NCBI GenBank assembly: GCA_018340805.1
Contig: JACMZG010001863.1
Location: forward strand, 27,428,342-27,492,341
Source: Microvelia longipes
Taxonomy: Eukaryota > Arthropoda > Insecta > Hemiptera > Veliidae
Length of the DNA stretch: 64,000 nucleotides
Direction of reading: 5' to 3'
Shown here: positions 1-11,345 of the stretch, piece by piece
Numbering within the stretch: position 1 is the stretch's first letter
How the letters are laid out: every line of letters starts with the position of its first letter
Notes under the pieces: generated by a model
The model's input: the letters and a program-made list of their open reading frames with translations, nothing else
What the model was told of the DNA's origin: nothing
Databases searched by the model: none
Program-made: the position numbers and the translations under genes

Positions 1-2630
1 CTGAGACTTAAAGTTATTGACTAAAAGATCAATTTTTAACTCCATAAGTCGTAACAAGAGATTTGATACGATAAGAAGCGATAGGGTAGTGATTAGGGAT
101 GAAGGTTAAAAAGGACCCAAAGGTTTGCGCCACTCATCCGGCAGCTACCCTTCTCTCATTTTAACTAAATTTGAAATTTATGAAAGTAAAACGACATAAA
201 ATAATTACAAAGGATAAAATAATAACACTTGAATAGCACTACATAAGTCTGAATATATTTTTCTCTTACATTGACCTAAAGATAAAGACTTTTTAAATAA
301 TAACTGAGTAATTATTTTCTTGCTTCACCTCAGTTCGTCTCATTATTACTAATAATCCGGTCGGATTTTTCTCCCATCTATCAATGAATTGAAAGAAAAT
401 GAAGCACAATGAGTTACAAATCCCTCCCATCTTATTTCCTACCAAGTCTAGAATCTAATGATGCTGGATTCGAGTCCAATTCTCCTTCAGATTCCCTATT
501 GATTCCCAACATTTTTTTTCTCTTTCTGATATTATTAATGTTCTTTTACCAATGTGCCGTTTTTTATCACCTCCCCCCATAAATACCTTTTTTGCTATCC
601 TTTCCATCTTCTTGCCGTTTATTATAAGGAATAAAATGAAGCTTAAAAAATGTATCTCGTTAAGAAATACCTTCCAAAAGGTATTTTTCAGTAATTTTTT
701 AGCAATTCTTATCGCATATAACTCAATTTATGTATAATTTTATTTTATTTCATTCAATCAATGTCTACGGATTTAGAATAAAAATTAAAGTTTAAAGAAA
801 AAAACTTAAACTTAATATTACTAAATTTAGAAAGCAAAATAAGTAAATTAATTTAAAAAAAGTCACTGCAACATATTTAACTTTTTATACTAAATATAAT
901 GTTTAGATGGGTAGAAATCTTTGTTCCTTAAATATAATTTAATTTTTATCACCTAGGGGTTAATTCTTACTAATCCACTTAAATACTATTACTAATAAAT
1001 ATTTAATCCCTTAATCTTTTAATATTTTAGGGTAGATTAATCTTTACTCTAAGGAAACCTAAATATAATTAAACTAACAACATAGTTGTCATACAAAAAC
1101 TATCACATTGAATATCTACATAAAAAACAAAAAAATCTATCTTTAATACCATCATAATTTAGCAAAATGTAAAAGATTATGTTCTTTTGAATTTTATTAA
1201 AATGTACAGGAAACTAATAAATATCTGAGACCTCACGCATCTTTACGAACTAAATCCGAAAACAAAAAAGAAAATGTTAGTCAAAGAAACTTTTCAAACA
1301 CAAAGCAAATAAAGTTCATTTAATATGGTTTACATAGTTATTTGATTAAATAAATAAATAAATAATAAAATACAAGCAAATATAATCTGGCTTCAAGACA
1401 AGAACAGAATGAGGATAATGAAACCGGTAGAACAAGACGGGCAAACCCACCGCCTACCCGACGCAACATCATAAAATAAAATAACAATTTTAAGACTCTA
1501 AATCTAAAATTAAAGCTTCAAACTTAATTATATCTATTTTTATAAACAGCCAACGTCCGAAAAAAATATATATAAATTAGGAAAGTCGCTAAAACGCATA
1601 ATTTAAGTAAAACTTGGGTTTTTCAGATATTTAGTTAGAACTTGTATGTATCTATACATAAACTTAATTCATATTTATAAAAACCTTAACTCTTTATGAA
1701 GCACAAGTAATATACATCACACTCTGTTATAGAAACAAAATAACTTGGTGAAAATATTACCTGGAATAAATTGGCCCATTAAGAACAGTAGTAATAAGTT
1801 TAAATAACTTGATAATTTCATTTAATTAATCGAAAACATCAAAAGTTTCGAAATTACAAATTTTCACGCAACACATGCGATAACTATCAAATTATGCAAG
1901 TTCATTCTAAATAAAATAATGTAAATAAAAGATTAAGTAGGTAAAGTATTCTAGGTTTCGTGAGGTAGGGACCTAATCACAATGACATTCTTATGTAATG
2001 TAGGCAAAATAACGCAACATTATAAAAATTAACTACAGAGTAAATTACACTATAAAATTATTTTCATACAAGATAAGAATAATTGTTTGATTATAAGTCA
2101 GAATAATTTTAAGATTATTTTAAGAAATTTTGTAAGAATTCTGATGAATAAGTTTTCTAAGATAAAATATTACAACAGAAATCTAGGATTTCCGAAACGA
2201 TTTAAGAATGCCGAGGTACGGAAAGCTTGAGGCGAAAAATAAAATTAGAGTCCGGGATTACAAAGACCGTTTAATTCCGTGCCAGTAAGGTTCCAAGTAT
2301 ACTGGATTTTTTTCTTACTAGGAATCGCGTGATTGTTTTTTGTGTTTTTTTAAATAATCTAAAGTTCTAAAAATGGAGCCTTCTTAGATTAGAAAAACAC
2401 TAGCATCTCTTCTTAACTATCAGATTTACTATCTGGATGGCAGGTTAAAAAAAACTTATCAGGGATGTAATACAACAAAATAAAAAGAAAATCATCACAA
2501 ACATGAAAGATTTTGGGCTAAGAATAAAGATTTCCAAGTAAAAGTTTAAACTATTTAAAAGCAGTAAAAAATCGAACACAGGGTACCCTTATCCTTGGAA
2601 GTTAAGTCATAATTTACTCGCCCTAAGAAT
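1..2630. other. AT-rich sequence, no gene seen
   Basis: No convincing exon, RNA gene or repeat copy was recognised. A small ORF near 552-737 has no coding character. Two patches are richer in G+C than their surroundings: 1388-1470, where short frames are open on both strands, and 2200-2300. Neither has good splice sites or a familiar motif. A box-B-like word (GATTCGAGTCC) near 466 stands alone without a box A, so it is not called as a tRNA or SINE. Confidence 0.5.
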
Positions 2631-2639
2631 ATGAAAAAC

Positions 2640-3000
2640 GTTAAATTCATAGTTTAGTACGTCCTTGGATTCGCTTTGCTCATCCCCAGATAGTTTTAAT
2701 CTCAGCGGCGGTCACCTACCGCCGCTTAAATCTTATCCACCTACAAAACACGCTCGATGCTCCCTAATATAAGAGATCAGAAAAAAATACAGGCCGTACT
2801 CAAACCATGTATACCTGTTTATTATATAAAAGAAATAAGCTCCTCAAAAAATTCAACTCAATAGGATAGTTTTCCGATTTAAACATTTGAAAAAAAAACG
2901 TATGACTGTCACTCACACACACATACGCACAGACAGACAGACAACTCGGTAATAAGCACTAAGAAAAGTTTAAAACATCTAAAAAGGTCGATTCAGTTCA
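2640..3000 (-). repeat. RepA dispersed repeat, partial copy
   Basis: Read on the minus strand this holds the RepA 3' signature, GAGCAAAGCGAATCC, matching GACGAGCGAAGCGAGTCC in the copy at 11.57 kb. The right part carries the CACACACA and CAGACAGACAGACAACT segment that is the mirror of the TGTCTGTCTG segment of other copies. A 9-bp GC-rich hairpin (stem AGCGGCGGT, 2704-2726) sits where other copies also have a hairpin. The copy is old and interrupted. Confidence 0.6.
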
Positions 3001-4960
3001 AATTTCGGTTTTGAATTTTAAGTGCAAACGCCAAATTATTCCATATACCTACATTACAAATGAGGAAAAGTGAAAATAAATATTTCAGTTTAACAACATT
3101 CTGAAAAAGAAAAAAAGCATCACCCTGATAAAAATATTTACTCTAAAAAGTAGCAGTGTATACCCTACACAAATAAATAATAAAATGAAAATTATCTATA
3201 GTATTTGCACTTATTTATAGTGCAAAGAAATAAACTTAATTCACAAAGATATGAAATAAATTAATTAATTATAAGAAAAAATGTATTAAAATACAGAACT
3301 AATGTATTAAACTTAAATTTTACTTTTAGCCTTTACTAGTTAAAGACAACACAATATAAAAAAACTTAAATAAATTATAACATACGGATATTTTTGAAAA
3401 AAATAAGAATCCAAAAATAAATTTTAAAACAAGAGAATCATAAAAAAATTAAGTTTTAGTAATAAAGAAGAAAAGCATTAAAAAGAGAAATACTACATTG
3501 TTTTAAATGAACCAAAACAACAGTAGTTTCTTAAATGAAAATAAAATTAAATAAACTTTTCAAAATATAATAAAAAATATTTAATTTAACTCAGGAAATA
3601 GCTGTCAAAAATGTTATAAATTTTTGTTTTTAATTAAATAATAAAAGTCAGTTATTTTCTAAAATAAATTCTATTAGTTAAAAGTCTAACAGTAAGAAAA
3701 GTAAAGCATAAATCTTTGACCTCAATCAATATGTTAATTTATTTCCCATTCTCATATTTTTAATAAAACAGTAAATAATTAAACGATCCACAAATAACTA
3801 TAAATGTGGTACAAGAGACTCGTGCTATTGTTAAGAGTGATGTTTTGATATTTCAAAAATTAAGAATATTTGATTTATTTTTATTAGAAAAATGTAAATT
3901 TTATTGAGTAAATTTATTATTTAAACAGCTGCTAGATTGATTTTATCATTTGTTTTTTATGCGATTTTGAACTTAATTAAAACGTAGCACAATACATTAC
4001 AGTAAACATCACACTAGCTATAATAATGCGCTGACTATTTAGATGATAAAACAAAAATGAGTTCATTATTTTATAAACAAAAATGACAAGGCAATTTCAA
4101 TTTTAAATAAAGTAATTTAACAAAATCAAAAATATAAATAATGGGTTCTCGCCACACCAGCCAATAAATATTTATTTATAAAATGTTATTTTATTATATT
4201 ATTGGCTTTATATATAAAATATAATAACCTTTGAACTGGCAAGCGTATAATCTTATACTTGCCACTTCCCTAGTTTTCTGTCTCTAAATACCAGGAGTTC
4301 ACAAACCGGAATATGCCTTTCGTTTTAGTCTAGAATAAAACTGTGATAAAAAGACTAATCTAGCTTTTAATTAATACTTCGAAAAGTATAGCGGATAGCA
4401 GCTTATTAGACTTGACATTTTACTACTAAAAAAATACTGTGTAAAGTTGCGAGGACCTAATATTTCTTTATATTATTAGCTCATTTATGTATAATAATTT
4501 AACATTTATTAACTGTAGTGGTGCTCGAGAACTCAATTTTCAGCAAGACGTTAATTCTGCAAGTGCTTTGCAAAACATTATGATGACAAAATAACATGAA
4601 AACACGGACCTTCATTCTAATTATCCATAAAAAATATGTTTCTGCAAATATCCTTATCTTAGAAAATTTATAAAAACAATAAAAAAAAGTTTAAACTAAA
4701 ACTGCAAAACAAAACCAAACTAAAGAAACATTGAACTTTGGACAGACAGACACTACGCAGCACTTTTATTGTAAAACATACTTCAGAGAAATCTAAAAAA
4801 ATATAGATAATCTGATAAACAGGCACTTCCTTTAAAATTGCTATTAAACTAATAAGTGTATAATACTGCAATTTCTAATACTTGTTTATCATTCATTGAA
4901 ATTTTGATTGAACGCTTTCTTTTTTTGATTTTTTTTTACATTTCCTTATTCATACCGTAG
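3001..4960. other. AT-rich sequence, no gene seen
   Basis: Very A+T-rich DNA without recognised exons. The minus-strand ORF near 4668-4871 has low-complexity composition and no motif. A short piece at 4740-4760 (gacagacagacactacg) resembles the CAGACAG segment of RepA but is too small to call. Confidence 0.5.
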
Positions 4961-4964
4961 ATAT

Positions 4965-5560
4965 ATAGGAAAAGTATTACGTTCGCGCTTTAAATCCGAA
5001 ACCAGGTTTCGAACAAGTATAATTTACTTTAGGTGTTCATTTTAAAGACCGTCTAAGCATTTTACAACAAGTCTGCCTCTATTTGTGTAGGCCTAATCAT
5101 CTTAGCCTCCCAGTGTGTTTGATGGTAGACAGTTAAAACTAAAAGCAAAAATCAATCTTTAGGACTAGTTGTACTTGGAATTTTTTTTTATTAAGTCACT
5201 GTCATTAAAAACGTAGACAAATTATTGGATTGTTTTTAAATTTGACTCGCATGTAATCATAATATGGCACACATGTAGTCAAAATATGGCACGCATCTAG
5301 TCATAAAAAAGAACAAAAAATGCGCTGAATTTCTATCAGCAAACACAATCTAATCGACCTAAAATTTGGTAGAAAGTATCCGTTAATACAATAAATAGGT
5401 ACACTCTGTTTCACTTAAATACGCCTAGTATATCTAAGGGTTTTGTTAGATCACTAATGTTCCGCAGCATCGTGGGAAAACTTGGATGAATTGCTGCTGG
5501 AAATCGGTTTAGACGAGCAAAGCAAACTTAATATCCGGAGTACCCCGTACTCCAATTTTA
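4965..5560 (+). repeat. RepA dispersed repeat copy
   Basis: Plus-oriented copy. It starts with the shared lead ACCGTAGATATATAGGAAAA, then ATCCGAAACCAGG, then a CATCTTAGCCTCCCAGTGTG segment, then AAATCAATCTTTAGG followed by CTAGTTGT. The 3' part has GACGAGCAAAGCAAA followed by GTACCCCGTACTCC. The order of segments equals that of the longest copy (47395-48183). Divergence is high, so this is an old insertion. No ORF is present in it. Confidence 0.7.
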
Positions 5561-7340
5561 AACCTTAAATTTGTTCCTAACACTTTTCTTTGGAGGGCGA
5601 TAATAATTCTGAATAATTTATTAAGAAAAATCGGAAAAAAATTAAATTTAAATTAATTATCCTCAAACCTTTAAATTAATTATAATTATTCTTTGTACTT
5701 AAACCAACGCGTTTGATAATAAAACTAATAATGTTTAAACTATAAAATAAAAAATTGACAGAATTAAAATTGTCAAAAAATAATATTGCTGTAGGGAACA
5801 AAATATCTTCATATGTCTACAAATTATCTTCATATTGTCTTTAAATGTCTTCATATGTCTACAACGGATATTTGGTGAAATTTTTATACTATATTTGTGA
5901 TGCAAATGCAATATATTTCCTTACCAACAGAGGTAGGTAAAAATTATTGTAACAAAAGTGGATAAATTAAATTTAACTACGCCACGAAATTATAAAAATA
6001 ATTAATATCACTCATCACTATAATAAATTGACATTTTGAATATATTATTTTATAATCATAGAGGAGGTAAAAGAACTAAAGTAATTTTAGTTAAAAAAGC
6101 TTTCGACAGAGAAATAATGATTAACACTGATTAATGACTTCATTTTAATTTTATCAACGGACTTCAATGAATAATCATAAAATAATGAAATAATTTATAA
6201 ACGGTACTCCAATAAAAAAGTATTTTTTATTAGACATCACAATGAAAAAATACAATAGGGCAATACAAATTTCTAGATTCTAGAGAAAAATCATTTTCCC
6301 TGTCAATGTTTTTAAAATTTTAATCGCTAAAAAAAAGAATTCAAATAGATGAACCAATAATGAAGAATGTGTATACTTTATTTATTATAGTCCGTAGGTA
6401 GAAGTATAAATAAAGCTATTTAATCAAAATTAATACAAATTAGTAATTATTAAATTTAAAAAAATGTTGATAAATAAATCATTAAAAAATAGTTTATAAG
6501 TTCATTATAAACAGCGCTATTGCATTTCTTTGCTAAACGCCTTCATATTAATTAAAAATTAAGGAAATTAATTTGAGATTTTTTATTTGTTTGCGGATCG
6601 ATTACAATACAATTTAAAACCCTGTTATTCATTTGTTTATTTCATTTAAGGTTGGGTTTATAGAGTATAAAAGTTTTTTAAGTCACACAGCGAAGTAAAA
6701 TATATAACAACAAACGTAAAACGGATAATTTACAATTAATTATTATTTAATTGTTAACTGAAAATGCGCTTTGTTCAAATATTGATAATTGCAGGAAACC
6801 ATATTATTTATGTGATCAGTTAAATTTGTTTAATGTTTGGGATGTACATAATCAGAAATAAACAAATTGTGAAAAACATGAAATCCTGATAACCGCCGCT
6901 ACCTGTTTGTAACGTTCTAGAAGTATATAAATTCTTGAAATTCTAAACAATAATTAATGCATGTCGAAAATCAAGAATTTAGATGTTTAAATTCGTATCG
7001 TGATAATTTCACAAAATTACAGACGATAAAAACAGAAATATGCCTACTCCTAACCGAATAATGGCAAATTGTTCTTATCAATAAAAATGACATCGCTGTT
7101 TTAAAAGACCAATTATGCATGACAAGGTTGTCTTAAAAGATTTAAATTGGTTACAAGACAGAATAATTATAATTTACTTCTTGATTAAATAAATATTTAA
7201 TTAAGTAAAATAAATGTCATCAACTACGCACACAATTGTGTTAGTTCCATTTTAATTAAATGAAAAAAAAATATTAGCTGCTTTTCATAACAACTGAATC
7301 TTTGATTTAATTAATATATATTTAGTTTTAATAACACTAA
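5561..7340. other. AT-rich sequence, no gene seen
   Basis: Nothing certain is seen. A TATAAAAG word at about 6667 and clustered TTC/GAA triplets at 6920-6945 resemble core promoter and heat-shock motifs. In DNA this rich in A+T they are expected by chance, and no transcript start or exon next to them can be argued. Confidence 0.4.
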
Positions 7341-7350
7341 AATTACTTAC

Positions 7351-7420
7351 ATGAAAAAGGTTTTTGGTTAATCCAATATTTTGTTAGTACTACCACATAA
7401 TCCAATAAGTTCACAACACT
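7351..7420 (-). other. Possible minus-strand exon with strong donor
   Basis: On the minus strand a near-consensus donor, CAT|GTAAGTAAT, falls at 7350. About 68 nt upstream, ATTTCTAATCAGTG could be a splice acceptor (CAG|TG) or an arthropod-type initiator (TCAGT). As an internal exon, one frame is open for 22 codons. As a first exon it would be a 5'UTR. The two readings cannot be separated from sequence, and one strong donor in AT-rich DNA is weak evidence. It lies downstream of the gene tail at 9.5 kb, so it would belong to another transcript. Confidence 0.2.
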
Positions 7421-7559
7421 GATTAGAAATTTCAAGAATAAAACGTTTTTTAAAAAACAAAACAAATCACAATAATAACTACACAAGATCACTATTTTAA
7501 TAAACCAGTGATAAAGTTATGATCCTTTACATGGATGTCCTTTGCAAGTTGTCCTCAAT

Positions 7560-7990
7560 GTTTTTAATGATATTTCCGTTCCCGCACGAAAAACATTCAG
7601 CGATAGTTTAAAAATTGTAATACTTTTTTTACGAACCGAAAGAAATAATAAATAAAGGGGGGAAAATAAGCCGGACGAAAAAACGACGAGTAAAGACGGA
7701 CGATCGAACTACGACAGTCGGTAGAAGACTGGAGGGGTAGGGCGCGGTATGTTACTCCCTCCCTGTCCAGGGGTTAGGGTTATAGAGGGGGTGTGCCGTA
7801 CCATGCTGCTTCCTAGCGGAGACAAAGTACAAACTAACCCCTTGTGTTGTTCTCTTTTACAAGGGTAATACACCTGCACCCTAAAGGCAGGTAGCACCCC
7901 TTACAACAGGTGGACAAGCAAGGTCACCTTGCACAATCCAACGAGTCTAGCACTCCGAAACACTTCTTTAGTTCCCCCTAGTTTTTTTAC
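7560..7990. other. GC- and CpG-richer block, unassigned
   Basis: About 400 bp with clearly more G+C and CpG than the flanks (for example GCGCGGTATG, CGATCGAACTACGAC). On the minus strand two frames are open in turn: about 25 codons at 7910-7985 (reading GGTKEVFRSARLVG) and 62 codons at 7709-7897 (reading RVQVYYPCKREQHKG and SIRPTP-like Pro/Ser/Gly-rich sequence). Near 7915-7930 is GCAAGGTCACCTTGC, an almost perfect palindrome containing an AAGGTCA nuclear-receptor half-site. It may be a promoter, a decayed coding exon or a transposon end; I cannot choose. Confidence 0.35.
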
Positions 7991-8388
7991 AAGCTAACAA
8001 ATTAAATTATTAGTAAACCTTTTAGAATTCCCCCCTTCCTTCAATCCAAAAAAAGAGGATCCAATAAAAAAAGGTAAAAAAAATTATTAAGCGTGAAGTT
8101 GAAAACGAAATTCACTTAACAAGACATAGATAAAGTGATCTAGCAATCTCATTAATCTTCCTATTACTTTCTTTAGGATTCAGTCTAAGCCAGTATTTTG
8201 AAATTAATAAAACCTAATCCATTTTACTTTCTAAAGATCCAAAGTAGGCATATCTTACATAGTTAGTAAAATAGTATTTGATCGCTAAGGGAATAAATAA
8301 CTTACTTACGGGTGTATGTGACAGTTTTAATATCGACCCATTTATGTCGGCTTAAGAATATATACACACACACACACATACTATGTAT

Positions 8389-8633
8389 AATAATAATAAT
8401 AATGCTCGTATAGAGCCTTGCGGCTCATCAGAGATAAACCCTGCGGGAACAACCTCAGGTGGTAGTAGCAACCGTTGCGCTCAAAGTGTATTATAAAGTT
8501 GGCGATAATTTATCAAAACAATAATTTTATATAAACTGAGAATGTAACCTGCGATACGAACCCCAGACCTCCGTGGTGTCAAAGGTTAGTGTAAAGAAAG
8601 ATCTCGGCCACGGCCACGGTGGTCACTACTATG
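8389..8633 (-). repeat. tRNA-derived SINE, near full length
   Basis: Read on the minus strand it has a box B close to consensus (GATTCGTATCG-like, in the context of a tRNA T-arm), then the family body ACTCAGTTTATATAA, TTGGCGAC, GCTCAAAGTG/CACTTTGAGC and GGTGGTAGTAGCAACCG, ending in a (TTA)n tail. The tail in the plus sequence is the aataataataataat run at 8387-8401. It aligns along its length with the copies at 12829-13066 (opposite strand) and 53943-54142. Pol III promoter and simple tail mark it as a SINE. Confidence 0.75.
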
Positions 8634-8734
8634 TATATTCAACAAATAAACCAAGTTGTATTTTATTATCAGTATTAGCTCTGGTTTTATAGATAGACAT
8701 ATATAACATAATGTAAATATCACTTTTTTTATTA

Positions 8735-8910
8735 ATGCATTGGAAAATTCGCTTATATCGTGGCAGTATGCTACTTATAAAAACTAGTAATATGACAAAC
8801 TAATATTGGACAACAACCATGTCCGCTTCGCGGCCACATAGGTGTGAAGCGGCTCCCAGTGCCGAGGCCGTGTAGTGAGGCGGCATAGTAAGCATGTTGA
8901 CCTTATATAA
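8735..8910 (+). repeat. RepB dispersed repeat copy
   Basis: Starts with GGAAAATTCGCTTATATCG then GTGGCAGTATGCTAC, a short imperfect palindrome. The same unit recurs inverted at 40165-40200 and diverged at 48195-48240. It continues into a GC-rich part with CGCTTCGCGGCCACAT and GCCGAGGCCGTGTAGTGAGG. The inverse of that part (ATGTGGCCGCGAAG) is found at 57350. No ORF. The family is unnamed here. Confidence 0.5.
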
Positions 8911-9020
8911 CAATAACCTTTATCTTTAATATAATAATATACATCCTAATATACGTATAAGTTTGTCCCTCTACTAAAGAATATACAACTCTTGTACCGT
9001 AGAGAGAAGAGTTTTTGTGA

Positions 9021-9290
9021 CACTATTTTTTTCATAGTTATAATTGTACATTGTCTCGCTGTGTTCATTCAAATGTTTACAGCAATGTAGCAGAACACCA
9101 ACACTTTATTGCAGAGTTGGTTCAACTCCAGCCAATCAAATATTATTTTACACTATTTTTTTCATAGTTATAATTGTACATTGTCTCGCTGTGTTCATTC
9201 AAATGTTTACAGCAATGTAGCAGAACACCAACACTTTATTGCAGAGTTGGTTCAACTCCAGCCAATCAAATATTATTTTACACTATTTTT
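9021..9290. repeat. Exact 130-bp tandem duplication
   Basis: Positions 9021-9150 and 9151-9280 appear identical over 130 bp, and a third copy begins at 9281 (CACTATTTTTT) then diverges. Each unit holds GAGTTGGTTCAACTC, a palindrome that also resembles a pol III box B. The identity of the copies implies recent duplication. The 70-residue ORF here only reads through the repeat. It lies downstream of the gene tail's polyadenylation signal. Confidence 0.9.
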
Positions 9291-9454
9291 TTTACTGGGT
9301 ATTAACTGTTTTTTTAAATAGTTACGAATAGTTTAAATAACTCATTGACTTATGTATTCATTAATAACTTCCGGGTGGGAACTTAAATAATTTAAGTAAC
9401 AAAGAAATCAAACAGGGTGAGTCTTACATAACAGGCTCATTACTCCCTTCCATA

Positions 9455-9460
9455 TTTATT
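9455..9460 (-). promoter_or_regulatory. Polyadenylation signal AATAAA (minus strand)
   Basis: TTTATT on the plus strand is AATAAA on the minus strand, about 105 nt after the TAG stop at 9565-9567. The position fits a short 3'UTR for the minus-strand gene tail. AATAAA is common by chance in such DNA, so its value comes from its place. Confidence 0.45.
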
Positions 9461-9564
9461 ATTCCTCAATTCCACTCCTGACTATAGATTTTGGTATTTC
9501 TTCGGATAGTATACTAGCAAGAATTGAAATTCAACGGTCGTAGAATCTGAAATCGGCTTACACC

Positions 9565-9590
9565 CTAATACAGGTCATCATCCTCAGTGC
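9565..9590 (-). CDS. Terminal coding exon of unidentified gene
   Basis: Follows a 62-nt intron (9591-9652) with donor GTAAGTAAAC and a long pyrimidine tract ending CTTTTTGTAG. With the single base carried over from the previous exon the codons read S-T-E-D-D-D-L-Y then TAG (9565-9567). The acidic C-terminus and immediate stop give a clean protein end. Phase matches the upstream exon exactly. 3'UTR continues left toward the AATAAA at 9455-9460. The function is unknown; the exon chain, not homology, supports it. Confidence 0.5.
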
Positions 9591-9652
9591 CTACAAAAAG
9601 AAGACGATAAAAAAGCACAAAGCACACCAAAAAAAAAAAAGAGTTTACTTAC

Positions 9653-9718
9653 TTGTTTCACCTGTACTTCGTATTTTATCTTCCATTTGTGGTAGGCACT
9701 TAGCATAATAGTTATGAC
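9653..9718 (-). CDS. Internal coding exon, 66 nt, unidentified gene
   Basis: The minus-strand exon is bounded by TACAG|GTCAT and CAA|GTAAGTAA. The donor is strong; the acceptor has only a short pyrimidine run (CTTTCAACC). The exon is symmetric (phase 1 at both ends, 66 nt). After the junction arginine it reads HNYYAKCLPQMEDKIR followed by STGET. The mix of charged and rare residues (C, Q, M) is unlike the K/N/I/L bias of translated junk here. I see no catalytic motif and do not recognise the family. An upstream in-frame TAA limits the exon's 5' extent. Confidence 0.5.
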
Positions 9719-10299
9719 CTGTATTTGGTTGAAAGCCGGTATTGTCATAATTTTATTGGTAGAAATCTATTTGTGGGTTGACTTTTATTTACATTCTTAT
9801 ACTGAGAAATCCACTAGTGCTAATATTTCACATATGTTTTACATTGTTTAAATTTTTGCTAAATAATAATCATTTTTAATGTCGAAACAATAAAAATTCA
9901 TACTAACATTTAGAAAAAAATGTCTTCTCTCTTTCTCTCTTTGCGGTAAACAAACGCAGTTGAATATTAAAACATTTGGTAGAAACATTTGAAAATAATT
10001 TAAAACAAGAACGTTAAAATGGTTTTATCGGTTTGTTAGGGTTAATTACGGACAAATTAATCCAGTACTAGCCCACCTCGCTGCCTTAATTTTAAATAAA
10101 ACCAGTTATTTATTGATTGTAACTCACATTTACAGCGTAGCAGTACAAATTAACACTAATAAAATAAACCAAACTCCATCCCTATCGATTCTTCAAAAAT
10201 TAAATTATACCTTTGTATGTATTTATTTATACTTTTTATAAGCATGAAATTAATAACATTTGTTTCTATTAATACATAGCAATTTATCAATACTAAATT

Positions 10300-10850
10300 C
10301 TATTATTACTTTTCCTCGTACGCATAAGAAAATATATTGTGTTAACCCTAAAAAGTTCGAAATCGAGGTTTCATCATAATTATCCGTTTCAGGTACTTTT
10401 ATGACGGTCTAAATGGTTTTCAGCATACATAACTCCTGCTGCATTTATGCTAGAAACTTAGCACAAAAGATGATACTTCACACTTCAATAACCAATTTTA
10501 ATGAGCCATGAAAGTTTAAAAAAATGATTAAAGATATCGAGACAAACATTTCGAGATCGATCGAGTTAAAATTTGACGCAGATGTTTATATTTAGGTAGT
10601 TAAACGGTCCACGAAATTTATTTTTATATTGGTCGACATTTTGAAAAATAATGATAAAAATAAAATAATTTTAAATGATTTCATTTTATTAAATAAACTT
10701 AAGCCTGCTATAATCATTAATACTACTCTAGCGAAAAGTAGTTCCCTTTACTTGGAAATCTATAAAGAACCCCCTATACCAAAATAAAAAAATACCGAAG
10801 CACCCTGTACCAGATTTAAAATAACATTATTTTATAATACACAGTTAATG
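10300..10850 (+). repeat. RepA fragments inside an intron
   Basis: 10315-10470 has the RepA 5' order: TTGTGTTAACCCTAAAAAG, CGAAATCGAGG, ATTATCCGTTTCAGG, TTTTATGACGGTCTAAATGG, then a TTTATGCTAGAAAC segment. A weak 3' part (GCGAAAAGTAG, CACCCTGTACC) follows at 10730-10820. Lying in the intron between the 42-nt and 66-nt exons, it shows that RepA inserts within the gene. Confidence 0.55.
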
Positions 10851-10905
10851 TTTGAATGTTGTAAACACATTTTATCAAATTTCTACATAAGAAGTGTATA
10901 CTCAC

Positions 10906-10947
10906 GTATTGCTAACCCCGTTAAACCTCCAGATTGAAATGGTACAT
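10906..10947 (-). CDS. Internal coding exon, 42 nt, unidentified gene
   Basis: Minus-strand acceptor TTCTTTATTTTGTTTCAG|AT and donor TAC|GTGAGTAT both fit consensus well. The exon is 42 nt, phase 1 at both ends. The single frame that also stays open into the next exon reads VPFQSGGLTGLAI, with the last base forming an Arg codon with the next exon. The glycine- and leucine-rich run could be part of a buried or membrane segment, but it is too short to say. The intron to the next exon is 1187 nt and contains RepA pieces. The preceding exon is not firmly located; see the candidates at 11.3 and 15.7 kb. Confidence 0.5.
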
Positions 10948-11047
10948 CTGAAACAAAATAAAGAATAAATTTAGGATATAGAATTAAGTTCTTATTGAAC
11001 ATAGAGAGTTACTAAACTTATAACCAAAGTTCTTATAGCCTTATCGG

Positions 11048-11052
<5 letters not shown>

Positions 11053-11129
<77 letters not shown>
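11053..11129. repeat. (AT)n microsatellite
   Basis: About 77 bp of alternating AT, with an internal TT/AA phase switch near 11083-11093. It lies just upstream (in minus-strand sense) of the 42-nt exon. Confidence 0.97.
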
Positions 11130-11133
<4 letters not shown>

Positions 11134-11288
11134 AATAATTTAAAAATCGCTAGTAAAATTAATTAAAAATGTATGATTAATTTATGTTTATATATGTATG
11201 TTATTTAGTTTATATTTAAATCACAGAGATATTAAGACAACATTCTTAGGGCTGGGGCTGTATCAGTCTGATTAAAGCCAGTGCATAC

Positions 11289-11345
11289 CCTTAACGGAAT
11301 AATATCGTCGAGGGGTGGGACTATCAGCACTACTAATTGCAAGAC
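11289..11345 (-). other. Candidate upstream exon, weak
   Basis: The minus strand has a frame reading SPTPRRYYSVK and then one extra G before GTATGC, a fair donor. That single base plus the AT starting the 42-nt exon would make an Asp codon, so the phase fits. The acceptor is unclear (three AGs, none with a good pyrimidine tract). A second frame is also open for about 33 codons across 11228-11345, and the block is GC-rich, so it may instead be a transposon remnant. Confidence 0.22.

Noticed and set aside
6667..6700. TATA-box promoter (TATAAAAG)
   Set aside because: The word is expected by chance in this composition, and no exon or initiator follows at the proper distance with other support.
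9560..9592. Terminal exon being instead a LINE 3' end (CTGAGGATGATGACCTG phrase)
   Set aside because: The phrase recalls LINE tails, but the 62-nt consensus intron and matching phase with two upstream exons favour a gene; I keep moderate confidence for this reason.
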